Positions 44,118 through 55,100 of a stretch of DNA of 64,000 nt are shown here, piece after piece. The position numbers were made by a program, and so were the translations under genes. The stretch covers positions 122,088 to 186,087 of the IMG/VR virus record IMGVR_UViG_3300023116_000009; one strand, 5' to 3'. The notes beneath the pieces are model-generated. The model searched no databases, was not told the origin of the DNA, and was given only the letters and a program-made list of their open reading frames with translations. Position 1 is the first letter of the stretch. The number at the start of each line of letters is the position of its first letter. This stretch comes from a virus.

Positions 44118-44357
44118 TCAAGTATTTATACCACTCATTAATTTAAGTAAAAGGTTTTTGATTTCATCAATCTCACCTTTTAGTTCTTCCACTTGATGAA
44201 TAGCATACTCTAATTTTTCCTCTTTATTTTTATTAGAGTTTCTATTATGAATATACTGTTCGTATTCTGATTTATTTGTATTAATAATTGCACCAGTTTG
44301 AGGGTCTCTGGCAAGATTGCCATGACCCTCTACTGGGATCAAGCTAGGGCGATGCAT
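44118..44357 (-). CDS. Small conserved protein with C-terminal coiled coil, 79 aa
   Basis: This encodes 79 residues: MHRPSLIPVEGHGNLARDPQ with TGAIINTNKSEYEQYI, followed by a Lys/Asn linker and a helix EEKLEYAIHQVEELKGEIDE. The VEGH-x-NL-x-RD-x-x-TGAIIN pattern recurs in T4-like cyanophages next to baseplate genes. The helix may form a coiled coil. It overlaps the end of the 2102-aa gene by 19 bases. The role is unknown; an assembly or bridging part of the baseplate is plausible. Confidence 0.75.
   Translation of the reverse strand: MHRPSLIPVEGHGNLARDPQTGAIINTNKSEYEQYIHNRNSNKNKEEKLEYAIHQVEELKGEIDEIKNLLLKLMSGINT
44123..44130 (-). promoter_or_regulatory. Late promoter octamer TATAAATA upstream of 112-aa gene
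   Basis: This is an exact TATAAATA on the minus strand, overlapping the last codons of the 79-aa gene and 24 bases before the next ATG. It would drive the fibre block towards lower coordinates. Confidence 0.75.
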
Positions 44358-47300
44358 CTTAAATCCTTAATTAATGGAATATCACAAGTATTTACAGAAC
44401 GCATTCTAATTTTGATTGCGTATTGAGTGAATGTGTCATCTCCCGTTAAATCGATTTGATAATCATAATCGGAGAAGTCATCAGTCCTCTTGAGAGTTGC
44501 ATAATTTGCTGAAGTTACTTCTTGCCAAGGAATCTTATTTGGATCTTCCTCATCACCAACAAGTAGTTTAACATAAAGATCAATATCAGTATTTTGATTA
44601 TTGAATGCAGCAAACAGTACTTTCAGCGAAGTACATTCTTGTGCAAGAGTTACAAGTTTAGTAATGTATTGAGCACCATTATAATCCTCTTCTGCACTAG
44701 AACCAATATCATAAGTTCCAGTAGCATCATCAAAGAAGAATGCTTTATTCGTAGTACCATCAAAGTTTGCAATTCTGTTTTGGGTGGTAACAACGCTGAT
44801 TCTGTCCGTGTCAATAACTGGACTTAGATTATCAATATTACTAGAAAGTGTTAATTGCAATTCGAAAGATTTTGCATTAGACATCTGTCTTTCTTGATTG
44901 ATCAACGAAGCAACCAATCTTGGGGAATTGAAATAGTTAGTATCATTCAATGCCACAGGAGTAAATGCACCATCTTTTCTGTAAGAATCGGTATACCATG
45001 TTTCCTTAACAGGTGATGGTAATGAATATTTACCATCACCAAGGGAAGTTCCAGAAGTTCCTTTATATGCACTTGATACTGTAGTTCCTGGAAGTTCTTT
45101 GTAAGAAATCATTGGCATCATTGAAGTATATGCAATGTTAGTGCTTGCAGTAACATCAGGTCCGCCAAAAGTTGTATTTGCGTCGTCAATGTTTCTTCTG
45201 TACGCATTAAGATCTAATTGATAAGAATCAGTGGTGATATATTTCAAATTCTGATGTACAGTATTAATAAGTGTTAGTGGAATACCATTCTTAACATACA
45301 ATTCAACTTCCCAACCATCAGCGCCTCTAAAACCACCAGAAGGAACATTAGATTCTGTAATTTTACTTATTAAAGTTATAGCAAACTTGCCATCGGTTAC
45401 AGTGCCAACTGCAGTTGGATCATAAGTGTATATAAATTCACCAATACGAAGATAACCAGGATTAGTCGCACTTGGTGTTGCTCCAAGAATACCATTTCTA
45501 GTGGGAGATGATCCTGTATTGTAAATCATATCTTGCGATCCTACAGATCCACTAGCATAGAAAAGATTTCTAACAGAATCTGTACCACTAGTATCAACTA
45601 GTTCTAATGGTGAACCTGATCCAGTTTGACCTGTCCAATCAGAAGCAAGTTTAGCACTGACTTCACTACTTACCCCTTTAATCTCTACAAATGATGATTC
45701 ATCAAACATGCCGTGATTTGCATGATAAACTTTTACATATCCACGATCAGCACCATTTTCATTAACAGTAAGTTCAATAGGATCATTTCTAAGTGGTTTA
45801 AACAACAGTTCTCCACTATTGTCATCAGTAAATTCAATTACAGGAGTTTCGTTAATATTAAACTTACATCTGTAAATTCTAAACTTCATGTCTTGGTATT
45901 CTGCCGTAGTCCAAGTAGATGCGTTTTGAGATTTAAATAGGACACCAGCATATGGTTGCTTAGAAATTCTTTCACCATTTAAATCATCTTTGCCCATTTC
46001 AGACAACCAAACATTATACTCAACTGATGAAGTTAAAAGAACAAAACAGTATTCTTTTAATTCTGCCAAGTATACTGGACTATCAAACACAAATGTAGTT
46101 ACAGCAGTAGCATCATCAGAAACACTCACATCGGATGGATCCTTATTGATAGTTGCAAGAACTACAGAAGATGGATATCCATTTACCATCTCACGAATCT
46201 GCATTGTTACTGGTAGAGAGGTGTCTTTAGTTCTAAAATAAACATCAATCTTAGAAATAAAACATCCTCCAACTTCTTGAACCAAGAATGACTGTGCAAG
46301 AGGGTCATACCATGCACCTCTACTTGTACCTGAAGAACTTGACCTTAAAGTTCTTGACTGACTTACTACATCTCTAGTAAGTTCAGCATTTCTAACAAGC
46401 AGAGTGTCTAACTGTTTTGACAGAATTGTTCCTCTGGCACTATAAGTGCCTTCTGCAGAACTATCTACAACCCCAGGAATTTGAGAGTTTGTTGGACTAT
46501 CCGTTAATCTAACTAAAGATTCCCCAACTTTAAATCTTAATGCAGCTTTACCATTTGGATCTGGAATATAAACACTTGCACGAAGATTGCCCTTTTCATC
46601 TGCAATTAAATGTTTTTTGGTAACCTTTGCAATAGCACCACTAGTGACACCGATAATAGTATCACCTTCCACCAAATAACCACCATAAACTTGACCATCA
46701 AGTTGCTGCATAGAAGAAATATTCAAATTCAAGAATGTTGAAGATAAGTTATATGATGTAATTGTAATTTCATCTCCACTGTAAGGGTCAATTAAATAAT
46801 TTTTACCTGACTTAGCAATTGCTCCAAAAGGAGCTGCTAATTTACATCTAAATTTTCTTCCTCTAAATGGACCAAATCTAATTCTAGGAGCATCAGATGA
46901 ACCACCTGCACCGATGAGTACAATATCCTCACCAGTTTGGAAAACTCTGTTTCCACGCATTTCGATTCCAATAATTTTTGGAGTAGTGTAAGCAGCAATT
47001 GCTTTACCCTCCATAAATGGATATACTCTTACATTTGGTTTTAATCTAAATGCAGTAATTGAGAAGTTTCTTGATCTCTTGAATCGTGCATACTTGGTAT
47101 CAACAACTCTATCACCAAGAACTTTTCTATCAAGTCGTGGAGTTACCCTGGTCCTAATACCAGTTCTTGTTTGCCTTGTAATGCTCCAAGAACTCCAAGA
47201 TGTAACGTCTCTTACAAATGGATGCTGATCTCTTCTTTCTGCTCTTCTATTTGTCGTGGATGAAAAACCCCTAGATGACCATTGAGTTTGCCATGCATTC

Positions 47301-50300
47301 CATTCAGTTGGTGCAAATCCAGTATTTGGATCCACATTCATTGAGAATCGCGTTGCAGTATAATCACCTTCAACTTCAGTGACAGTTTCGGGCAATCTTC
47401 TTTCATCTACCCAGTCGTCTGATGCTGGGAATACTTGCATCAAACCAACCCAAGAAACAACAGCAAATGGATTTACATTTTCAGAAACTGCTGCATATGG
47501 TTGCTCAATTAGCAATTGATCAGTGTAATCTAACATGATCAAATCGCCTTTGATGTAATTTGTTGGCGTTGTTTTGTATTTGAGTTGAACGTTTGTGGTG
47601 TAATTTTGAGGTCTCAGTTCTCCCTCTTCAAAATCAATACCGCAACTATAATTTGGGTGAGCAGCATTACCGATATTATGACTTGTAAAATTATCAACTA
47701 AGAATCCATTCTTAAGTCGATTTAGATTACTTCCATCTGGAATGAATAAATTCTGAGTATCTGATTCAAGTAAACTCAATTGAGTGTAGTATTCTACATT
47801 TTCAATTCTTCTCTCAAGTTTGCCAATATCTCTCATGGTGTATCTTCTATTTGTACTTCTTTCGAAATACACCTTATCAAGATTTCTAATATATGCAGGC
47901 ATGGTAATAGTACCAACCTTCATCGCATTTGCCAGAGAATCATCTGGTTTTTTGGGTGTTAGTGCAGGAATCCCTTTCTTATTAATAAAGTTTCCATTCT
48001 TATCCAAATACAAATCATCAATTCTTCCAAGATAATACTCAATATCTCCATCAAGAGTTCCAATTGGACCAATGTATGCTGCAAAATTATAATTTCTTTC
48101 ATTAAAATCAGCAAGAGTTGCACCACCACTAATTTGAGTTAGATCAATAGTGTATGGAGTTGTATAATCGCCATTTCCAGAAAGAATAGGAGTTTGATTA
48201 GTTCTCCAGTCAATTACGTTACTGAGATAAATTTTATTATCAGAATCAATCTCATAATAAGGAATATCTGCATAATCCGCATCATAGTATGAATTTACAG
48301 TATAGAACTTACCAGGAACTTCATCTTTAAACCAATCAAATACAATCCAAAGCTTTCCTTCAGTTCTATTAGATACTGATGCCTTTCTCAAGGAAGACCA
48401 ATTAAATGATTGTGGAGTTTGTCCATCGTTTAGTTTATATCTAGCACTAATGTCAATAGCGCCATTACTATCAACAGTGTCAATTACTCTCTTTACTGCA
48501 GTGTCCTTGCCGAACAATTCTTCATTAGCAACAAATCTGAGATCACCAACATATGTAAAATAAACAGTAGTCCCACTTTGACTCAGAATACGCCCCTTTG
48601 CTCCACTAGTTCTTCCTTCTACAACTTCACCAATATCAAAACTACCAGAACCATTTTCTAATGTTAATTTTGGAATAGCATCTGCTTTACTATCAACGTT
48701 ATAAATTGCATGAATTTGGGATGCTCTAGTTAATCCCAAATAAAGAGTTTCGTCATTAATATCATACTTATTAGTAGCACTATCAGTTTCCAATTGCAAA
48801 ATTCTCATTTTTTGATGAGAAGTTAAAGTTACATTAGGTTCACTAATTTTTTGACGACCAAACAATACAAATGCAGCGTTAACACCAGAATTAGATCTTC
48901 CAGTAACTGTAGCAGTTAAAGTTCCACCAACAACACTACTGATTGTAAGTCCAAGAGTTTGAGCATCTTCATTTTCCATTCTAATTGTATAATTAGAAGC
49001 GGTTGTGTCGTAGTATTCACCAGTAATAGTGATGGTATCTCCTGCAGAAGTACCGTTATAATATGTTAAAACATCTTGTGCTTTAAGATCTGTAATTGCT
49101 TTAATATCATTTTGACCATATACTTCATAGAAAAATGGTACTTGGGTTCCAGTAACTTTACCGCTACCAGTAACTAAAATATAATCAGAAGTTCCAACAT
49201 TAATTCTATCGGCATCTCTAGCAACATATGCACTATTAGTAATTACTAAGTTTGCTAAGCGCACATAGTTTTCTGTAGCACTTTGCGTATATGAAATTAA
49301 ACTTGCTCTACCAATTTCGGTAGAACCTGTTTTTAAAATTACTTGTCTATTTGTCGAACCGATTACAGAAATAAGATCAGATTCTGTAATCTTATTCGAT
49401 GCATTCAAATTAAATCTAGATCCTCTAAAGTCAGCATAAATTGTTTGATTATTTCTTGACTCTGTAGTTCTTGGTTTTTCAATATCTACATAAGTATTTG
49501 CAATAGTTTCGATTTCATATCCACGAACGTATGCCTTTCCTGGAGATACTACAATTTCAAACAAATCATCAGATGCAGTATTCTCTTGATCAGTTTCAGT
49601 TTCAATCTCAAATATACCACCATTAACACCATCGTCAAGACACTCGTCAGTGGTAAAATCATACTGTGTTACTTCATAATCACCAGATTCATCATATGTT
49701 CTTCTTGCAAGAGTATCTTCTAAAGTTCTTGCAATTTGCGCTCTAGAACTAGCAACAATCTCTTCACACTTACCTTCATTAAGCTTTAATAATTCAATAA
49801 AGTTAATTACTGTGGTATCGTCTAGTGCTTTTTTAACTAATACCGCTCTAAACTTTAATCTGTGTGCTCCAGGAGCAGAATAGTTTGAATATCCTTGAGA
49901 AGGATCATTTAAAGTTTCGTCATCTTCTGGTGTAATGATCTCTTCTAAAACTTGCAGACCAACTCTATATGATGGAGTTACTCCAAATTGATCAAGAACA
50001 ATTTCTTGTTCAGGAACAGATACAAAATTACCTTTGATGAAATAAATGCCTGCTGTAATTTTTGCAGAAGATCCAACAGCAGTTGCTTGAGAAGTTATAC
50101 ATTTTGCAAAATCAGTATTCTCTTGAATTACTGTAGTTCCTAAGGAGAACGTTTGTTCAGTAATAATAATTTCATCATCGATAAATTCAGTATACTGATT
50201 TCCATTAGCATCAGTATTACCAGCATTAATATATTTGAGATAAAGAGTTGTTTTACCTTTCTCAGATTGGTCTGAGGTCAAAGCATTAACAATTTTTGCT

Positions 50301-50647
50301 TTAACACCAGAAGTGTTACCTCTGATTGTTTTACCAACAATGATGGAATTTCCATTACCATCTTTATTAGTAACTAAAGAGTTTGATTGAATTCCAAAAT
50401 ACTCATCTTCAATTAAGATAGCATTATATTTTAAGTCATAAGCAATCTGACCAGGGATGACCATAGCGCCATCTCTGTAAATACTAGAACCAAACTTTTC
50501 AATCTGATCCTGAAGGATAGATTGTAAAGTCGTCAGTTCCCTTGCCTGAAGAGGAAACCCAGGACGAAACAGAACTTTATGAAAATTGTCGTTTGGGTCA
50601 AAATCCTCAAAGTATGGAGGAGTGTTCAGATTAGTGGACTGCGGCAT
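44339..50647 (-). CDS. Large baseplate-region structural protein (DUF4815-type), 2102 aa
   Basis: The N-terminus (PPYFEDFDPNDNFHKVLFRP, then LQARELTTLQSILQDQIEKF and DGAMVIPGQIAYDLKYN) is the hallmark of the DUF4815 family of large phage virion proteins. A conserved block near residue 1450 (ARGAWYDPLAQSFLVQEVGG, then KDTSLPVTMQIREMVNGYPS and ELKEYCFVLLTSSVEYNVWL) is also typical. Between them lies a region rich in Tyr, Arg and Trp around 1090-1230. The C-terminal 150 residues end in IPLIKDLRCIALA. By position after gp8 it replaces T4 gp9/gp10, so it may form the baseplate periphery that carries the fibres; this is inference from synteny. It begins one base after gp8. Confidence 0.85.
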   Translation of the reverse strand: MPQSTNLNTPPYFEDFDPNDNFHKVLFRPGFPLQARELTTLQSILQDQIEKFGSSIYRDGAMVIPGQIAYDLKYNAILIEDEYFGIQSNSLVTNKDGNGNSIIVGKTIRGNTSGVKAKIVNALTSDQSEKGKTTLYLKYINAGNTDANGNQYTEFIDDEIIITEQTFSLGTTVIQENTDFAKCITSQATAVGSSAKITAGIYFIKGNFVSVPEQEIVLDQFGVTPSYRVGLQVLEEIITPEDDETLNDPSQGYSNYSAPGAHRLKFRAVLVKKALDDTTVINFIELLKLNEGKCEEIVASSRAQIARTLEDTLARRTYDESGDYEVTQYDFTTDECLDDGVNGGIFEIETETDQENTASDDLFEIVVSPGKAYVRGYEIETIANTYVDIEKPRTTESRNNQTIYADFRGSRFNLNASNKITESDLISVIGSTNRQVILKTGSTEIGRASLISYTQSATENYVRLANLVITNSAYVARDADRINVGTSDYILVTGSGKVTGTQVPFFYEVYGQNDIKAITDLKAQDVLTYYNGTSAGDTITITGEYYDTTASNYTIRMENEDAQTLGLTISSVVGGTLTATVTGRSNSGVNAAFVLFGRQKISEPNVTLTSHQKMRILQLETDSATNKYDINDETLYLGLTRASQIHAIYNVDSKADAIPKLTLENGSGSFDIGEVVEGRTSGAKGRILSQSGTTVYFTYVGDLRFVANEELFGKDTAVKRVIDTVDSNGAIDISARYKLNDGQTPQSFNWSSLRKASVSNRTEGKLWIVFDWFKDEVPGKFYTVNSYYDADYADIPYYEIDSDNKIYLSNVIDWRTNQTPILSGNGDYTTPYTIDLTQISGGATLADFNERNYNFAAYIGPIGTLDGDIEYYLGRIDDLYLDKNGNFINKKGIPALTPKKPDDSLANAMKVGTITMPAYIRNLDKVYFERSTNRRYTMRDIGKLERRIENVEYYTQLSLLESDTQNLFIPDGSNLNRLKNGFLVDNFTSHNIGNAAHPNYSCGIDFEEGELRPQNYTTNVQLKYKTTPTNYIKGDLIMLDYTDQLLIEQPYAAVSENVNPFAVVSWVGLMQVFPASDDWVDERRLPETVTEVEGDYTATRFSMNVDPNTGFAPTEWNAWQTQWSSRGFSSTTNRRAERRDQHPFVRDVTSWSSWSITRQTRTGIRTRVTPRLDRKVLGDRVVDTKYARFKRSRNFSITAFRLKPNVRVYPFMEGKAIAAYTTPKIIGIEMRGNRVFQTGEDIVLIGAGGSSDAPRIRFGPFRGRKFRCKLAAPFGAIAKSGKNYLIDPYSGDEITITSYNLSSTFLNLNISSMQQLDGQVYGGYLVEGDTIIGVTSGAIAKVTKKHLIADEKGNLRASVYIPDPNGKAALRFKVGESLVRLTDSPTNSQIPGVVDSSAEGTYSARGTILSKQLDTLLVRNAELTRDVVSQSRTLRSSSSGTSRGAWYDPLAQSFLVQEVGGCFISKIDVYFRTKDTSLPVTMQIREMVNGYPSSVVLATINKDPSDVSVSDDATAVTTFVFDSPVYLAELKEYCFVLLTSSVEYNVWLSEMGKDDLNGERISKQPYAGVLFKSQNASTWTTAEYQDMKFRIYRCKFNINETPVIEFTDDNSGELLFKPLRNDPIELTVNENGADRGYVKVYHANHGMFDESSFVEIKGVSSEVSAKLASDWTGQTGSGSPLELVDTSGTDSVRNLFYASGSVGSQDMIYNTGSSPTRNGILGATPSATNPGYLRIGEFIYTYDPTAVGTVTDGKFAITLISKITESNVPSGGFRGADGWEVELYVKNGIPLTLINTVHQNLKYITTDSYQLDLNAYRRNIDDANTTFGGPDVTASTNIAYTSMMPMISYKELPGTTVSSAYKGTSGTSLGDGKYSLPSPVKETWYTDSYRKDGAFTPVALNDTNYFNSPRLVASLINQERQMSNAKSFELQLTLSSNIDNLSPVIDTDRISVVTTQNRIANFDGTTNKAFFFDDATGTYDIGSSAEEDYNGAQYITKLVTLAQECTSLKVLFAAFNNQNTDIDLYVKLLVGDEEDPNKIPWQEVTSANYATLKRTDDFSDYDYQIDLTGDDTFTQYAIKIRMRSVNTCDIPLIKDLRCIALA

Positions 50648-50648
50648 C

Positions 50649-52142
50649 TTAGAACTCTAAAATAATTTTGAAATCTTCGGTCTGATCTTGTGCTCTGGAA
50701 ATTTTATTCCTATTATCTATGTAGACGATATTTCCAGACCCTCTAATAAGTTGAGGTGAAGAAACTGCATCTGCAGAATCTAGGATTGAACCACTAGTAC
50801 CAGATTGACCAATGGCAATATCGTCATTCCTTTCAAATGAGGTTCTTCTACCTCTAGAATCTAAACCATAATTAAAAATATTTTCCTGATGGAAATAGAT
50901 CTTGCTGGTTACGCCATCATCTTCATAATGAACAATAGTTCCAGTTGCTAATGGTAAAGTAGCATCTCCATCTCCACGAGTTGTCACACGAACCTGCAAA
51001 TCCTCCAATAAGGTTGGATCTGTAATTCCACTCAATGCAGCATCGAGAGTCATAACATGAGTTCCAATTGCAGTACTGGAAGGATTTCCAGTAAACGATG
51101 GATTAAGAATCAAACCAACAACCGTAAAATCATTCTTAAATACGAAATCATTTGGTTCTAATCTTGCATGAAGAACAATTCTATTTGCTCCAAGTTCTCT
51201 TGCAAAATCAACCGCAATCCCTTCTTTTGGCGAAATAATAGGAATTAATGAGGCATTAGATCCAGTTCCAGTAACTTCTTCACCTTGAGTATTTACAATT
51301 AAAGTATCTTCAATTTGACCATAAGTGTAAGAACTTCCTGGATTAATAACTTTAACTCCAGTGATACCACCTGAAGAGTTAACCGTAGTAACTCTTACTT
51401 GTGCATTAACGCCATCTCCAACAATGTTAAATGTATCATTTGTGCTGTATCCAGTTCCTGGTGCTTTAATATCTACTTTATAAATTGCACCACCATAGTT
51501 ACTGCTTGTTGGAATTTGATTACCAACATCAGAAGTTGCTGGAACAGGAATATATTCATCACTCTTAAACTTCTCAAAATCGTTAGCATTAACAGTAAAC
51601 ATGTATTTCCAGATGTAACCATCTGAAAGAATAAATGGCGATTGTGAAGTAGAAGAAGGTTCTACAGTAGATGCAGAGTTGCCTGCATTATCTAAACACT
51701 TATATACTTTATATTCAGAAGTAACAACATAAAAGTTAGTTTCATACAACTTGGGTTCATTACTCAATCCAAGTTCATAAATGATAGTGTTTCCATTGTT
51801 TTGAGTATTATCAATGACGCTACCATAGTCATGTCTATAATAATCATACTTAGTTCCACTCACCCACTTGTTATTTCTAATAACTTGTCTAATTTCTGAA
51901 GATGGAACTTTTTTGAGACCCACGATGTAATCGTAGATCTCAAATTCAGTGCTCTGATTATCAATTGGATTATCTGGTTGATTGACAACATTACCTTGAT
52001 AATCTTTCCACTCTTTTGGTCTAGCAAAAAATAACCAAAGACCTGTTTTAGTGCCCGTTGTATCGTTCTCATCGGACTCAACACGTTCCTTAAACCTTTC
52101 GGCAAGTAGAACTCTAAATTTGTCAGTAAGTAACGCTGCCAT
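50649..52142 (-). CDS. 8: Baseplate wedge protein gp8
   Basis: This is a T4 gp8-type baseplate wedge component. The N-terminal region (MAALLTDKFRVLLAERFKER, then TGLWLFFARPKEWKDYQGN) and the block DGYIWKYMFTVNANDFEKF match the family. The C-terminal half has FARELGANRIVLHARLEPND and ends with an acidic strand. At 497 residues it is about 160 longer than T4 gp8 (334). Much of the excess is a GSGY-type stretch at about residues 220-300 (APGTGYSTNDTFNIVGDG, NPGSSYTYGQIEDTL). A consensus TATAAATA octamer lies 20 bases before the ATG. Order gp6, gp7-like, gp8 is as in T4. Confidence 0.88.
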   Translation of the reverse strand: MAALLTDKFRVLLAERFKERVESDENDTTGTKTGLWLFFARPKEWKDYQGNVVNQPDNPIDNQSTEFEIYDYIVGLKKVPSSEIRQVIRNNKWVSGTKYDYYRHDYGSVIDNTQNNGNTIIYELGLSNEPKLYETNFYVVTSEYKVYKCLDNAGNSASTVEPSSTSQSPFILSDGYIWKYMFTVNANDFEKFKSDEYIPVPATSDVGNQIPTSSNYGGAIYKVDIKAPGTGYSTNDTFNIVGDGVNAQVRVTTVNSSGGITGVKVINPGSSYTYGQIEDTLIVNTQGEEVTGTGSNASLIPIISPKEGIAVDFARELGANRIVLHARLEPNDFVFKNDFTVVGLILNPSFTGNPSSTAIGTHVMTLDAALSGITDPTLLEDLQVRVTTRGDGDATLPLATGTIVHYEDDGVTSKIYFHQENIFNYGLDSRGRRTSFERNDDIAIGQSGTSGSILDSADAVSSPQLIRGSGNIVYIDNRNKISRAQDQTEDFKIILEF

Positions 52143-52161
52143 CGCTTGAAGGGTTTCTTTT

Positions 52162-52169
52162 TATTTATA
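52162..52169 (-). promoter_or_regulatory. Late promoter octamer TATAAATA upstream of gp8
   Basis: This is an exact TATAAATA on the minus strand in the 32-base gap between the gp7-like gene and gp8, 20 bases before the gp8 ATG. Confidence 0.75.
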
Positions 52170-52174
52170 TGGGG

Positions 52175-55100
52175 TTAGAAATCGTATGTAATCAAATCAT
52201 TATAAGAAATTGTTTGGAAATCAATCATCAAATCATCATCAAGAACTTGATGTGAAATATTTCTACAGGTAACAATAGTTCCAGCATTCGGATCTGCTGC
52301 ATATGTAGTAATTGGATTTAATGGATCATCCAATTTCACATAAAGATATCTTGTTGTAGTGCTGGATCCCTCAAGAGTTTCTCCAGCAGTGTATCCGACT
52401 ACAGTGGCGGTTTTAGTGCCATTGTCATAGAAAATTTTAGAATCAATAGAAGATACTTTTAACTTGACATTATTAAATCCATTCAATCTAAGTTCTTGAC
52501 CATCAATATAGTCAGAACCTCTATTCACAACTTCAACCGAAGTAACTACACCAAATTCAACAGTAACATTAACAGTACCATTTTGACCAGGATCTCCAGG
52601 TTCTAATGGAAGTAATTCTACACCGTTTGTAATACCATTGGCAAATCCACTTCCAGAATCTAAAATGAACAAAGTACCAATTTCTCCAGCACTTGCAGTG
52701 GTCAATGTTCCAAATGTATCATTATCTGCTGTAGATGCCAATCTTACAATCTGATCGAATTTCAAATCGAATCCAAAGGTTAAATTACTAATAGTATCCA
52801 TATCTGGGGCAACAATTTGATGTGTCCCCGTAGCATTTGCTGAGATATTTACATATACCTCATTATCTAAGTTGTATTTATTAGATGCTAGTTTAATAGT
52901 ATGCTGATCAATTACTTTAACATAATATTGCTCACCAGAGGTTAATCCGCCAAAATCAGGGTTACTTTGATTATTATATGTAATTATAGTACCAGTGGTC
53001 ATTCCATGACTTTCAAAGATTCCAGTTCCACTAGTAACTTGAATTGTATCATTTGCTAGATCAACCTCACTAGAGGTAAAAGTATAATCTGTAGTATTCA
53101 GTTCATTGCGAACTGCAAAGTCAGAGTAAATGCAATTTACTCTACGTTGTGGGAAACTAGAATTTTCTGCAAGAGTGATACTAATAAATGCATTAATATC
53201 TGTACTTGTTGGAAAATCTGAGGAAATATTACTAATTTTTAAAGTTGGAATTGGTGTTGTTAGCAGAGTTGGCGATGTCAGTGGATATGGAGTATTTGTA
53301 AATCTAAGAATATTTGATGTTAATGTTCTTCTTACTCTTAAAGTTTCTCTAATATCTGCAGTTTGTACTAAATCTGTAAGCCAATATCCATTAGATCCAT
53401 CAAGCAATTGGGGTTTACTTGCATTAGAAACATTATTAATTTGACCAAATGAAGACCCAACAGAAAGTTTATCAGAACTTACGATAAGGTTTACCGCTCT
53501 TTCTCTTCTTTCATTACTTTGAATGATAGTGTCTCCTCTTTCTACAGGAGGATCTACGTCAATCTCTTCAAAGTCATCGTTAGAACCAACGAAAATGTAA
53601 CCCTCAAAAGTAGCGCCATTTTTGGGTGGAGCACTATATTCGACAATACTACCAAATAGTTTATACGCCGCCAAGGTAGATGGGTAAGCAGCAACACGTC
53701 CAACTTCTTCAGTTGATGGAATCTGTAAGGAACCATCAATAAACAGGAGTAAGTTTGCAGAAATATTTGCTTCTGGTCGTGATTTGGATACTAACGAGAA
53801 TACCTCATCATTAGTAGGGTTGATAAGGTTGAATGCCCTATCAGTGCCGTTAAATAGAGGTGACATGTCTTTGAGTGCCTTTACCTCTCCAAGGTAAAAT
53901 ACGTTGAATGGAGCGCCTTCTGGAGGTGCTTCAGTGAACGTTAGGACAGAATATTCATTTGGAGATGTTCCTAGAATATTAATCACATACGAATCATTAG
54001 CACCCTTCTTCTGAAGAATGCCATTTACAATAACAAAGATATCTTTATCAGTTTCAATATTAACTCTTGCACCCTTTTCTTTAAGTTCAAAAACAGTTTT
54101 ATCTCCATCAAACCCTCTTTGGAAAGAAGATACAGTTATTGTGTATGGGATAATTTTTTCAACAACTTTATTATCTGCATGATTGACTGCTTCAGTTCTT
54201 AACTGCCCACGATCAATAGTTAAAGTATTTGACGAGACATTTGTAACCTTAACGATTTCTACTTCGTTGATTACTAAGTAATCATTTAAAGCAAATCCAC
54301 TAGCATTGTCAACATCAATTGTAGTATCATCTTCGAGTACTCCGTAAGGTTCATTCAACAAACTGCTAGTTCCAGTTCTAAGTGAAGAAATAAGACCGCT
54401 TTCAAGTGTATCCCCTTGGGTAAATGCATCATCTCTGTCTGGCGCTGTAGTTTCAATTTGAATTACTACAAACTCACGATGAATAAATTTCAAATTTCCA
54501 TTTGATGGTAGATTTAAAGTTAATGTAGTTGAACCAATATTAGTGAGAGTCACTACATTACCAACAATTGCAGTAATTTCAAGTTCATCACTAGCATTAG
54601 AAACCAATCCTAAAGCAGGATTAAACTGAACCCTATCTCCAACTGCAATTCTAAGTTGTGAAGTCAATGTAATATCTACAGTAGCACCAACAGTAAGAGA
54701 ATAGTTAGTAACCCCAATCGAAATTGATTTGGTTATAATCTCTTCTGATTTATTTTTAATCAATGCAGAAGATGTAGAAGTATTAATATAATCACCAGTT
54801 ACAAAATTTTCAAATCCCTCTTTAACGTGCAATCTGCTAATACTTACATCATCAAATTGATAGTTTGGAGTTGTAGTAATGCCTTCTGGATCTTGCCTTT
54901 CATAAAGAAGACCAATAAATTGTCTACCAATTTCACTTCTATCTGATGCAGCATCTGGTAAAATGTACCTAGTTGGTGCCTCAAAGAATCTAATCTTTCT
55001 AACACCACTACTTCTAGTGTTGTAAACAACATAAGGGGTCTGTACAATACCTGCGATATCAACTACGTATTGCTCTGGATTGATTGTAAATCCAAGAGGA

